From assembly GCA_045106765.1 (NCBI GenBank), contig JBGCFD010000020.1, forward strand, positions 1-64,000: 64,000 nt of DNA. The letters run 5' to 3'. Both the position numbers and the translations under genes were made by a program. Source of the DNA: CAJQQY01 sp045106765 (GTDB lineage Bacteria > Bacteroidota > Bacteroidia > Chitinophagales > Saprospiraceae). Below the pieces are notes generated by a model that saw only the letters and a program-made list of their open reading frames with translations, had not been told where the DNA came from and ran no database searches. Each line of letters opens with the position of its first letter. Positions within the stretch are counted from its first letter, which is position 1. Of the stretch, positions 9,406-18,652 are shown piece after piece.

Positions 9406-12400
9406 ATGGAAAAAAAATTAACAATCTTCTGTTTACTTTTTTTATTTGCACACCTCCTTTTTTCCAATAATTATAAAATGGACTTCGCTTCTTCTGCGGG
9501 GACAATGAATATAAATGAGATGAATTATTGTTTTGGTGATCCTGCCTTTCCTCTTCATAATGGAGATGAAAATTTGGATGCAGGTGATCTTCTAAAATTT
9601 GTAATTCATGATAATAATGGAACGTCTTTGGGAAATATGTTTGGAGGACAAGGAAATGTAAATACCGCTTATGGTGTTTTTCCTGGAATGGATTATGGGA
9701 TAACTTATTATATATCTGCCATCGCTGGGATGGATGATGGAACTGGAAAAGTAGATTTGACAGACCCCGAACTTTCGGTGTCGCAAGGTACGCCAGTTAT
9801 TTTTTTGGAGGAATTAATTGCTGATCCAGGTATTGGTGGAGTAATTTCTTGTACTAGTTCCCAAGTGACTTTAGGTGGTGGTGGATCATCCATAGGAGGA
9901 AATTATTCATATAGTTGGACAGGCCCAAATGGATTTAGTTCATCGGTACAATTTCCTGTAATTACTGAAGCGGGGACCTATTGTTTTCTTTTGATTGATA
10001 TAGACAATTCCTGTGTTTCGAGTACGGAATGTGTTACTGTAACTGGCAATATTGACCCTCCGACTGCAAATGCAAATGTATCTAATATATTAACCTGTGT
10101 CAATCCATTTGTAATACTTTCTGCAGCTGGATCATCTACAGGGCCAAATATTATATACAGTTGGACTTTTTTCAATACTCAAATAGGTACTGGAACAGTA
10201 TTAACGGTTTTGAATCCTGGAGTATATACCTTAACTGTAACCGATACGGATAATGGTTGCTCATCTTCGATTTTAATTGATGTATCAGAAGATAGTGATG
10301 CTCCAATTGCAGAAATTCAATTAGGTGGAACTATAGATTGTAATAATACTGAAGTTTTTTTAGATGGATCGGCATCAAGTGGAGGAAATCTCATCTATCA
10401 ATGGAGCACAGGAAATAGTGCTCCAACCATTTTTGTTACTGCTCCAGGGACTTATACGCTTACAGTTACTGATGGAAATAATGGATGTACTGATGAGACT
10501 TCTATCATAGTCAGTTCAAATTCTTCTATTCCTATCGCCGATGCTGGGCCTGATATGGTTTTGGATTGTATGAATCAGACCGCCATTTTAAATGGATCTG
10601 GATCAAGTACTGGAGGTAATTTTTTTTATGAATGGATTACTAATAATGGAAATATTCTTACGGGAGAGACGACCTTGAATCCAGTTGTGGATAGTGAAGG
10701 ATTTTATTTTTTGATAGTAACAGATTTGGACAATGGGTGTACTGCTACAGATGAAGTATCAGTAAGTGGTACTGGAGGACTAGCAGTTGATCTTGGGGTG
10801 GATACTTTTTTTCCTTGTAATACTTCTGAGATGGTTATTGTGGGAAATGTCATTCCAACTGGAACTGGTTTTACTTACCTCTGGACTACGACTGATGGAA
10901 CAATTAATTCAGGGGGGACAACTGTTTCCCCAACTATTGGTTCGGTAGGAACTTATGCTTTAGAGATAAATGATCCAGTTAATGGATGTGTAGGATATGA
11001 TGAAATAGTGATTTATGATTTCAATGATATTTTGACGGTGAATGAAAATATGAATCTAAGTTGTAATTCACCTACCTCTAATGAATTAGATGCTTCAATA
11101 CTTTTATCCAACTTAGATTTATCCTATAGTTGGACGACTACTAATGGGAATTTTACTTCAGCAACTGATATCTTAAATCCAACGGTGGATATGGAAGGAG
11201 TTTACGATTTGTTGGTGACAGATAATTTGACAGGTTGTACAACTACAGCAAGTATTACGATGGGATCAGCGATATTTCCTGAAGCGATAATTGATACCAA
11301 TGGAAATTTTGTTTTGGATTGTATTTTTTCAGCTGTAGTTTTAAATGGATCAAATTCTATAGTTAACCAACCAGCGACCTATGTATGGAGTTTTAATGGA
11401 AATGCTATTTCTACTGCCTCCGTATTTACCGTTATCAATTCTGGAGTGTACGAATTAATAGTGACTGATCTGAATAATGGTTGTACTGATTCAGAATCTA
11501 TTATCATATCTGAAAATCAAAATCCTCCTGATTTTACTTTGCCAAGTGTGGTGGAACTTAATTGTAATAATAATTTTCAGGAAGAAGTTGAGCCTATTTT
11601 TAACTCGCCAGGAGGAAATTATTCATATAATTGGATGGATCAAAATGGAGTTTCATTTTCCCAAGATCCAAGTTTTATTTTTACGGAAAATAACCTAGGT
11701 TTTTATCTTTTGGAGGTGACTGACCAAGGTAATGGTTGTTCAGCATTATGGGAAGGAGAGATTGTTTTAGGTGGATTTGATTTTGATGTAGCAACGACCG
11801 AAGCAGGTTGCGACCTCCAAGATGGAACAGCGACGGTGACTAGTGCATTGCAAAATAGTTTGGTAGAATGGAGTACTGGCCAACAGGGTAATACATTGAC
11901 GGGACTTGCTTCAGGTTGGTATTCTGTTACCGTGACGGATACGGATAATAATTGTAGTAGACATAAAAACTTCTTGGTGGATGAAGATATTTCTTGCAAA
12001 GTCGTAATTAGCGGCTATGTGGTAGTAGATCCTAACAATACATGCACGTATGATGCAAGTATGCAAGGGGTAGAAAATGTAATGGTAAAATTAAACCTGC
12101 CAGGGGTTTTTACTTTGACTGATTCTACTGGGTATTATGAGTTTGTGGTAGATGATGGAACTTATCAGGTGGAATATGTTGGGAGCGCTGCAGTTGATTT
12201 GCAATGCCCGATGCCTGGAACTTATGATATGACTTTGAATATGGATGGAATGGTTTCATCAGATAATCATTTCTTTGTTTCCTATCCGCCTTTTGATTTA
12301 TGTATTTATAAAAGTGTAGGAAATGCACGACCTGGATTGAATCAATTTAACTGTGTTCAAGTATGTAATAATAGTTTTGAATCACAGGATGCAATCGTAA

Positions 12401-14352
12401 CATTTGAGCATGATTCTATCTTTTCTAACCAAAGTCCATGGCCGAATATCTCACCTGCTTATGGAAATACGATTTCTCCAAACTATACATATGACGATGT
12501 TAACAATACATTTACATGGATGCTTGATGATTTAAATCCAGGCGAATGTAGAAAAATCATGTGGTGGATGCCGGTTCCTGTGACAACTCCTTTTGGCTAT
12601 GTGTTGCACTCTGAAGCGAAGGTGAATCCAATCGCTGGAGACTCGAATCCTGCGAATAATTGCTTGTCTTGGACTAGAGTGGTGACTGCTTCTTATGATC
12701 CAAATATCAAAGAAAATTTTGTTGGAGAAACAACTACGGGAGGAGCTATTTACGAAGATGATACGACGATGGATTACTTAATTCATTTTCAAAATGTAGG
12801 AAATGATACTGCCTTTACCGTGGTAGTTCGTGATACATTGGATGATGCACATTTGGATGTGACGACGATTCGAGGGTTTTCTTCGAGTCATGATATGCAA
12901 GTTGATTTTGAAGGAACGAATGTTTTAGTTTTTACTTTTGAGAATATTTATTTAGTAGATAGTATGACGAATGAAGAGGCGAGTCAAGGCTGGCTTGGGT
13001 TTAATATTGATTTATTACCAGGGCAAATGCTTGGAACAGAAATAACCAATGAGGCGGCCATCTACTTTGATTATAATGCGCCTATTATTACCAATGAAAT
13101 AGTTAATACGATTGAATCTCATTTTTATAAAATAGAAGGTGTCGTGAAAACCGAAAATGGAGAAGGTGTCAAAGATGTAAATGTATTGTTGTCAAATGAT
13201 TTAACAGCTACAACTTTAAGTGATGCTTCAGGTACTTTTTCTTTTGAAGATTTAGAACCTGATTGGAATTTGGAATTGAATTTTGAGAAAAATACTAATC
13301 CTTGGAATGGAGTAACCACCCAAGATATTGTGGCAATTCGAAAACATATTTTAGGATTGGAGTTTTTAGATTCACCTTATAAATTATTAGCTGCAGATGT
13401 GAATAATTCTGGAAGTATAACTGGTTTGGATATGGCGTTGATTCGGTCATTGATTTTATTAAATATCATGGAATTTCCGAATAACGATTCATGGAAAATT
13501 GTTGACGGCGATTATGTTTTTATAAATCCAACACAACCATGGAATGATCCAATTCCAACAACTTACACTATTAATAATATTGATGCAGATCGAGCTTATA
13601 ATATGATTGGAATTAAAATAGGAGATGTAAATGATTCTGCGCAACCTTGGAATTTATTGAATTCGGAAACACGTGAAAAAAATGGGAATATATTGTTAAG
13701 TGTTGATAATGAGGAAGTTAGTGTTGGGAAAGAATATCTAGTTGCTTTACGAACAAAAGATTTTAATGAAATGGTTGCTTATCAATTTACTTTAGATTTT
13801 GATAAAGAGAAACTAAACTTTACAGGATTTGAAAAAGGTATTGTGGGAAATATGTCAGAACAAAATATCGGAACTCGATTTTTAGAAAATGGAAAATTGA
13901 CTGTTGCTTGGACCACTTCGGAGGGGAAAAATATCAATGATGGAGAACCTTTATTCTTTCTAAAGTTTAAAGCAAAACAAGAAGGAAATTTAAGTGAAAT
14001 GCTAGAAATTAATTCTTCCAAAACTGAAGCAATTGCTTACGATGAGGAAAATAATGTTTTTGATGTGAATCTAATTTTTGAAGGAGAAAATGAAATGTCC
14101 ATTTTGCAAGTTTTCCCAAATCCAACTGACGATAATATTTTTGTCAATATCAATTTGGAGAAAAGTATTTCTATCCAATTAGATATTTTTAATGCTTTCG
14201 GTCAACTGGAAAAAATGGTTCTTCCAACTACGATTCAACCTAAAGGTTTTTTCCAACAAAAAATAAATGTGCAAGATTTTTCTACAGGAACTTATTTTAT
14301 AAAAATGAAAATAGGAGAGGAGATAATTGTCCGTAAGTTTATTGTTATATAA
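9406..14352 (+). CDS. T9SS-secreted mosaic adhesin with dockerin-like and cohesin-like modules (paralogue 2)
   Basis: 1648 residues with a signal peptide (about 1-21). The N-terminal domain (about 25-140, FASSAGTM... AIAGMDDGTG) differs from paralogue 1 but matches the gene at 14442. Then come about seven PKD/Ig-like repeats of 75-90 residues, each with paired Cys and ending TDxxNGC. A SprB-like DGTATVT/EWSTGQQG unit precedes an SdrD/CNA-B-like module (about 865-950, DPNNTCTYD). A DUF11-like domain (about 1095-1235, SYDPNIKEN), a dockerin-like pair with DVNNSGSITGLD (about 1298-1355), a cohesin-like domain (about 1427-1545) and a T9SS type A tail (about 1566-1648) follow. From the DUF11 domain to the stop it is nearly identical to paralogue 1 at protein level and very close at DNA level, pointing to duplication or gene conversion. 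Confidence 0.85.
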   Translation: MEKKLTIFCLLFLFAHLLFSNNYKMDFASSAGTMNINEMNYCFGDPAFPLHNGDENLDAGDLLKFVIHDNNGTSLGNMFGGQGNVNTAYGVFPGMDYGITYYISAIAGMDDGTGKVDLTDPELSVSQGTPVIFLEELIADPGIGGVISCTSSQVTLGGGGSSIGGNYSYSWTGPNGFSSSVQFPVITEAGTYCFLLIDIDNSCVSSTECVTVTGNIDPPTANANVSNILTCVNPFVILSAAGSSTGPNIIYSWTFFNTQIGTGTVLTVLNPGVYTLTVTDTDNGCSSSILIDVSEDSDAPIAEIQLGGTIDCNNTEVFLDGSASSGGNLIYQWSTGNSAPTIFVTAPGTYTLTVTDGNNGCTDETSIIVSSNSSIPIADAGPDMVLDCMNQTAILNGSGSSTGGNFFYEWITNNGNILTGETTLNPVVDSEGFYFLIVTDLDNGCTATDEVSVSGTGGLAVDLGVDTFFPCNTSEMVIVGNVIPTGTGFTYLWTTTDGTINSGGTTVSPTIGSVGTYALEINDPVNGCVGYDEIVIYDFNDILTVNENMNLSCNSPTSNELDASILLSNLDLSYSWTTTNGNFTSATDILNPTVDMEGVYDLLVTDNLTGCTTTASITMGSAIFPEAIIDTNGNFVLDCIFSAVVLNGSNSIVNQPATYVWSFNGNAISTASVFTVINSGVYELIVTDLNNGCTDSESIIISENQNPPDFTLPSVVELNCNNNFQEEVEPIFNSPGGNYSYNWMDQNGVSFSQDPSFIFTENNLGFYLLEVTDQGNGCSALWEGEIVLGGFDFDVATTEAGCDLQDGTATVTSALQNSLVEWSTGQQGNTLTGLASGWYSVTVTDTDNNCSRHKNFLVDEDISCKVVISGYVVVDPNNTCTYDASMQGVENVMVKLNLPGVFTLTDSTGYYEFVVDDGTYQVEYVGSAAVDLQCPMPGTYDMTLNMDGMVSSDNHFFVSYPPFDLCIYKSVGNARPGLNQFNCVQVCNNSFESQDAIVTFEHDSIFSNQSPWPNISPAYGNTISPNYTYDDVNNTFTWMLDDLNPGECRKIMWWMPVPVTTPFGYVLHSEAKVNPIAGDSNPANNCLSWTRVVTASYDPNIKENFVGETTTGGAIYEDDTTMDYLIHFQNVGNDTAFTVVVRDTLDDAHLDVTTIRGFSSSHDMQVDFEGTNVLVFTFENIYLVDSMTNEEASQGWLGFNIDLLPGQMLGTEITNEAAIYFDYNAPIITNEIVNTIESHFYKIEGVVKTENGEGVKDVNVLLSNDLTATTLSDASGTFSFEDLEPDWNLELNFEKNTNPWNGVTTQDIVAIRKHILGLEFLDSPYKLLAADVNNSGSITGLDMALIRSLILLNIMEFPNNDSWKIVDGDYVFINPTQPWNDPIPTTYTINNIDADRAYNMIGIKIGDVNDSAQPWNLLNSETREKNGNILLSVDNEEVSVGKEYLVALRTKDFNEMVAYQFTLDFDKEKLNFTGFEKGIVGNMSEQNIGTRFLENGKLTVAWTTSEGKNINDGEPLFFLKFKAKQEGNLSEMLEINSSKTEAIAYDEENNVFDVNLIFEGENEMSILQVFPNPTDDNIFVNINLEKSISIQLDIFNAFGQLEKMVLPTTIQPKGFFQQKINVQDFSTGTYFIKMKIGEEIIVRKFIVI

Positions 14353-14383
14353 GATCCAAAACCATGTTTATATCAAAGCCGTG
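14350..14383 (+). repeat. Dispersed 34-nt repeat, copy 1
   Basis: This 34-nt unit begins at the TAA stop of the upstream gene (TAAGATCC...) and ends ATCAAAGCCGTG. It matches 39533-39566 on the opposite strand with one mismatch. In both places its GCCGTG end forms one arm of a hairpin. Confidence 0.75.
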
Positions 14384-14420
14384 CCGCTCCGATTTCTCGG
14401 AGTGACACGGCTGATTTTTA
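14377..14420 (+). terminator. Stem-loop after paralogue 2, probable terminator
   Basis: AGCCGTG (14377-14383) pairs with CACGGCT (14406-14412). After a 3x3 internal loop, CTCCGA pairs with TCGGAG around a TTTC loop. A GATTTTTATAAA tail follows, so it could terminate the gene ending at 14352. The lower stem belongs to the dispersed repeat. Confidence 0.5.
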
Positions 14421-14441
14421 TAAAAACAAAACATTTAAACC

Positions 14442-17400
14442 ATGAAAAAAATACTACTCATTTCAGTATCTTTTTTTTTAATTCCTTTCTTTCTTTTTTC
14501 CAAGAATAATTATGAAATCGCCTCTTCTGCAGGGACAATGATGTTAGATTCAATAATACTTTGTGAAGGAGAAGGAACCATTATTCCTCATAATGGAGAT
14601 GAAACGCTTGATTCAGGTGATATTATTCGAGCCGTTATTCATGATAATAATGGGACGATTTTGGGAAATGTTTTTGGCAGTCAAATGCCGATCAATAATT
14701 TTTTTAATGTTCCTCCTCCTGGGATTATTTTTGGTACAACTTATTATATTTCTGCGATAGCTGGAATGGATGATGGAACTGGAAATGTGGACTTGAATGA
14801 TCCTGAGCTTTCTGTTGCGCAAGGAACTCCAGTTATTTTTGGTGAATCTATCGAAACGTATTTATCAGAAACAATCTGTGAAGGTAGTTTTATTATTGTG
14901 GGTTGTGATATCTTGACAACATCTGGTTCTTTTATCATAACGGAGGTTTCAGTACTAGGATGTGATAGTGTGATTTTTGTTGACTTAACAGTTTTAGATC
15001 CACAAGCTGCTATTTTTCCAGTAACCAATATGATAGACTGTTCTGGAAGTTCAGTACAAATTAATGCAGTAGTTTTAAATCCTTCTCCAACAGTTACTTA
15101 CAAATGGACAGGGCCATGTTTCACCCAAGGTCTTCCCCAGGCATCTTCGATAGAGGTGAGTTGTGCGGGGACGTATACCTTAGAAGTTTGTGAAACTCAA
15201 AATGGAATGACATGTGTTTCGGAAACAGTTTCTGTGGAGGTATTCGAAAATACGACACCTCCAGTTGTAGATGCTGGCCCTGATTTAGAAATCAATTGTG
15301 CCATTACATCTGTAACTGGAATACCAACAGTTTCTCCTGCTAGCTCAACCTATGCCTATGCATGGACTGGAGCAAATGGCTATTCTGCTTCTACTTTGCT
15401 TCCAGTATTTACGGAACCGGGTGAATACTGTTTTTTTGTAGTTGATTTAAATACATCCTGTGTTTCTAATACAGATTGTATGATCGTAACTGGAGATAAC
15501 TCTGCTCCTGTTGCAGTTGCTAGCGTATCTAATAATCTTGATTGTAACAATACTACAGCTGTACTATCAGCATTTAATTCTTCAACGGGAAGTAATATTA
15601 TTTATGAGTGGATTGATTCTAATGGAAATTCAATTGGAGGAGGCATGAATATTTTAGTTGCTTCTCCAGGGATTTTTACTTTGTTTGTAACAGATATTAC
15701 CAATGGATGTTTTACTTCAACAACAATAAATGTATCTGAAAATATTAATACTCCTGTTGCGATAATTACATCAAGTGGAAATATTGATTGCAACAATAGT
15801 TCAGTTACATTAGATGGTTCAAGTTCAACAGGAAACGCTTTAAACTATTTGTGGAGTACGGGAGAAAACACCGTTTCGATTGTAGCATCTTGGGCAGGAA
15901 CTTATACTCTTTATGTTACAGATATTACGAATGGATGTACTTCGGAAACTTCCATCTTTGTTGATGATACCAATACTTATCAAATTGATTTGGGGGAAGA
16001 TACATTCTTTCCTTGTGATGTTTCAGAAATGACGATTTCGGGAAATAGCATTCCTACTGGAACTGGTTTTTCTTACTTGTGGACAACAGTTGATGGTTCA
16101 ATTATTTCAGGAGAGAATACTATTGATCCTATTATAAATTTGCCAGGAACTTATGTGCTGACAGTCGATGATGCCATTAATGGTTGTACAGGAACGGATG
16201 AAATAGTGATTTATGATTTTGATGATTTATTGTCGGTAACCGAAAACTTGATTTTGGATTGCAATCCGGCCATTCCAAATGAATTAGAAGCCTCTCTACT
16301 TTTACCCAATTTAGATATTACTTATTCGTGGACAACATCAAATGGAAATTTTACATCCGCAACTGACATCATAAATCCAACGGTGAATGCAGCAGGAGTT
16401 TATGTCTTAGAAGTGACTGATAATTTGACTGGTTGTATTGCTTCAGGAAATGTAATGATGGATAATCCAATGCTTCCAACGGTTATCATTGAAGCGCAAG
16501 GAAATTCAGTTTTGAGTTGTGATAATTCTGAAGTTATTTTAGATGGGGCAAATTCAATAGTTTCTCCTCCAGCTCTTTTTGAATGGAGAATGAATAGTTC
16601 AATTATTTCGTCAAATGTTTTAGTGACGGTAACTGAAGGAGGTGTTTATGATCTGGAGGTGACTGATTTGAATGGATGTAGTAGTACAGCATCTTATATA
16701 GTTACTGTTGATGACAATCCTCCTTCTTACACTTTGCCAAGTGAAGTGATGCTGAATTGTAATAATAATTTTATAGAAGAAGTAGGGCCAGTTATAGATT
16801 CTGCTAATCCTAATGTGACTTATGAATGGATTTATAATGGCGTTATTTATTCATCTGATTCGAGTATAATTTTGACAGAAAACACCCAAGGAGTTATGGA
16901 GTTAGTTGTTACTGATTTAGATAATGGCTGTTCACTTGCTAGCATTGTGGAAATTAGTTATGATGGATTTGCGATAGATGTAGCGACAACTCCAGCAGGT
17001 TGTGATCTCGAAGATGGTACAGCAACGGCGAGCACTACGTTGGCAAATACTTTAGTCGAATGGAGTACTGGCGAACAAGGAAATACGATTTCAAATTTAG
17101 CACAAGGCTGGTATTCTGTTACGGTGACTGATACCGATAATAATTGTAATCGACACGAAAACTTTTTTGTCGATGAAGATATTTCTTGTAAAGTGGTTAT
17201 CGGAGGTTATGTTTTATTAGATCCTAACAATACGTGCACGTATGATGTAAGTTTGGAAGGAGTAGAATGTGTGATGGTAAAATTAGACCCTCTTGGAATT
17301 TATACGATGACAGATGCAACAGGTTATTACGAGTTTATTGTGGACGATGGAAGTTATACTGTGGAATATACGGGAAGTGCAGCGGTTGATTTGCAATGTC

Positions 17401-18590
17401 CAATTCCTGCAACTTACGATGTAACCCTGAGTACGAATGGTTCCATTTCGGCAGACAATCATTTTTATGTTTTACGACCTAATTTTGATTTATGTATTAC
17501 CAAAAATATAGGAGCTGCACGTCCTGGATTTAACCAATTCAATTGTGTGCAAATATGTAATTATGGAGATGAGGTAGCAGATGCGGTAGTAACTTTTGTC
17601 CATGATTCTATTTTTGCTCAGGTGACTCCATTACCGAATATTTCTCCCATAAATTCTAATGCAACAAATTATACTTATGACGAGTCTGCCTATACTTTTA
17701 CTTGGAATTTAACGGATCTCACTCCTGGTGAATGTCAAAAAATAATGTGGTATATGGAAGTACCTCAAACTGCGATGATTGGAGATAATATTAGTGCAGA
17801 AGCAAAAGTAAACCCCATTGTAGACGATTCTGATCCTAGCAATAATTGCCTTGCATGGAATCTAGATATTACTGGTTCATATGATCCAAATGACAAGCGA
17901 AATTTTGTCGGAGCATCTCAATGGGGCGGAGCAATTTTCGAAAGTGATACGACCATGGAATATGCCATTCGTTTTCAAAATGTCGGAAATGATACCGCTT
18001 TCACCGTTGTGGTTCGAGATACTTTAGATGAGGAACATTTAGATGTAACGACGATTCGAGGTTTTACCGCAAGTCATGATATGCAAGTTCAATTTGAAGA
18101 TTCGAATGTATTGATTTTTACTTTTGAAAATATCATGTTAGTAGATAGTGCAACCAATGAACCGGGAAGTAATGGTTGGTTGAATTTTGATATTGACCGA
18201 AAACCAAATCAACCTTTTGGAACTGAAATTACCAATCAAGCAGCTATTTATTTTGATTTTAATGCACCTGTGATTACCAATGAATTGGTGAATTTTTTGA
18301 CTAATCCAGTCAACGTTTTTTCTCCAATAAAAAATACTTTGCATGTTGAAATCACACCGACGATTACCAATGACGAAATTCAAGTCAATTATGTTTTGGA
18401 AAATACAAATTCTGTTTCTATGCAAATTTATAATGTTGGAGGAGTATTGTTACAAAATATTGATTTTGGAAAAAAAGTAACTGGCGAGTATGTGGAGCAT
18501 TTGAGTTTAAAAGATTTTACTGCAGGAGTGTATTTTGTTTTTGTAAAAACGGAAGAGGGGAGTGCGGTGCGGAAAGTGGTGAAGATGTAG
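14442..18590 (+). CDS. T9SS-secreted mosaic adhesin without dockerin/cohesin (paralogue 3)
   Basis: 1382 residues with a signal peptide (about 1-20, ending FLFSKN). The N-terminal domain (SSAGTMM... AIAGMDDGTG) matches paralogue 2. A Cys-rich segment (about 145-260) is followed by PKD/Ig-like repeats to about 840, a SprB-like unit (DGTATAS, EWSTGEQG), an SdrD/CNA-B-like module (about 915-1010, DPNNTCTYD) and a DUF11-like domain (about 1143-1287, SYDPNDKRN). Unlike paralogues 1 and 2, the chain then goes directly to a T9SS type A tail of a different subtype (VNVFSPIKNTL to VRKVVKM, about 1290-1382), which matches the tail of the next gene almost base for base. Same strand and only 62 bases from the following gene. 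Likely a surface protein; ligand unknown. Confidence 0.85.
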   Translation: MKKILLISVSFFLIPFFLFSKNNYEIASSAGTMMLDSIILCEGEGTIIPHNGDETLDSGDIIRAVIHDNNGTILGNVFGSQMPINNFFNVPPPGIIFGTTYYISAIAGMDDGTGNVDLNDPELSVAQGTPVIFGESIETYLSETICEGSFIIVGCDILTTSGSFIITEVSVLGCDSVIFVDLTVLDPQAAIFPVTNMIDCSGSSVQINAVVLNPSPTVTYKWTGPCFTQGLPQASSIEVSCAGTYTLEVCETQNGMTCVSETVSVEVFENTTPPVVDAGPDLEINCAITSVTGIPTVSPASSTYAYAWTGANGYSASTLLPVFTEPGEYCFFVVDLNTSCVSNTDCMIVTGDNSAPVAVASVSNNLDCNNTTAVLSAFNSSTGSNIIYEWIDSNGNSIGGGMNILVASPGIFTLFVTDITNGCFTSTTINVSENINTPVAIITSSGNIDCNNSSVTLDGSSSTGNALNYLWSTGENTVSIVASWAGTYTLYVTDITNGCTSETSIFVDDTNTYQIDLGEDTFFPCDVSEMTISGNSIPTGTGFSYLWTTVDGSIISGENTIDPIINLPGTYVLTVDDAINGCTGTDEIVIYDFDDLLSVTENLILDCNPAIPNELEASLLLPNLDITYSWTTSNGNFTSATDIINPTVNAAGVYVLEVTDNLTGCIASGNVMMDNPMLPTVIIEAQGNSVLSCDNSEVILDGANSIVSPPALFEWRMNSSIISSNVLVTVTEGGVYDLEVTDLNGCSSTASYIVTVDDNPPSYTLPSEVMLNCNNNFIEEVGPVIDSANPNVTYEWIYNGVIYSSDSSIILTENTQGVMELVVTDLDNGCSLASIVEISYDGFAIDVATTPAGCDLEDGTATASTTLANTLVEWSTGEQGNTISNLAQGWYSVTVTDTDNNCNRHENFFVDEDISCKVVIGGYVLLDPNNTCTYDVSLEGVECVMVKLDPLGIYTMTDATGYYEFIVDDGSYTVEYTGSAAVDLQCPIPATYDVTLSTNGSISADNHFYVLRPNFDLCITKNIGAARPGFNQFNCVQICNYGDEVADAVVTFVHDSIFAQVTPLPNISPINSNATNYTYDESAYTFTWNLTDLTPGECQKIMWYMEVPQTAMIGDNISAEAKVNPIVDDSDPSNNCLAWNLDITGSYDPNDKRNFVGASQWGGAIFESDTTMEYAIRFQNVGNDTAFTVVVRDTLDEEHLDVTTIRGFTASHDMQVQFEDSNVLIFTFENIMLVDSATNEPGSNGWLNFDIDRKPNQPFGTEITNQAAIYFDFNAPVITNELVNFLTNPVNVFSPIKNTLHVEITPTITNDEIQVNYVLENTNSVSMQIYNVGGVLLQNIDFGKKVTGEYVEHLSLKDFTAGVYFVFVKTEEGSAVRKVVKM

Positions 18591-18652
18591 TATTCAAAAG
18601 ATTTGAATCTATAGATTTTGGTTTGCAAATTCAATAACTAAAAATTTAGCAG

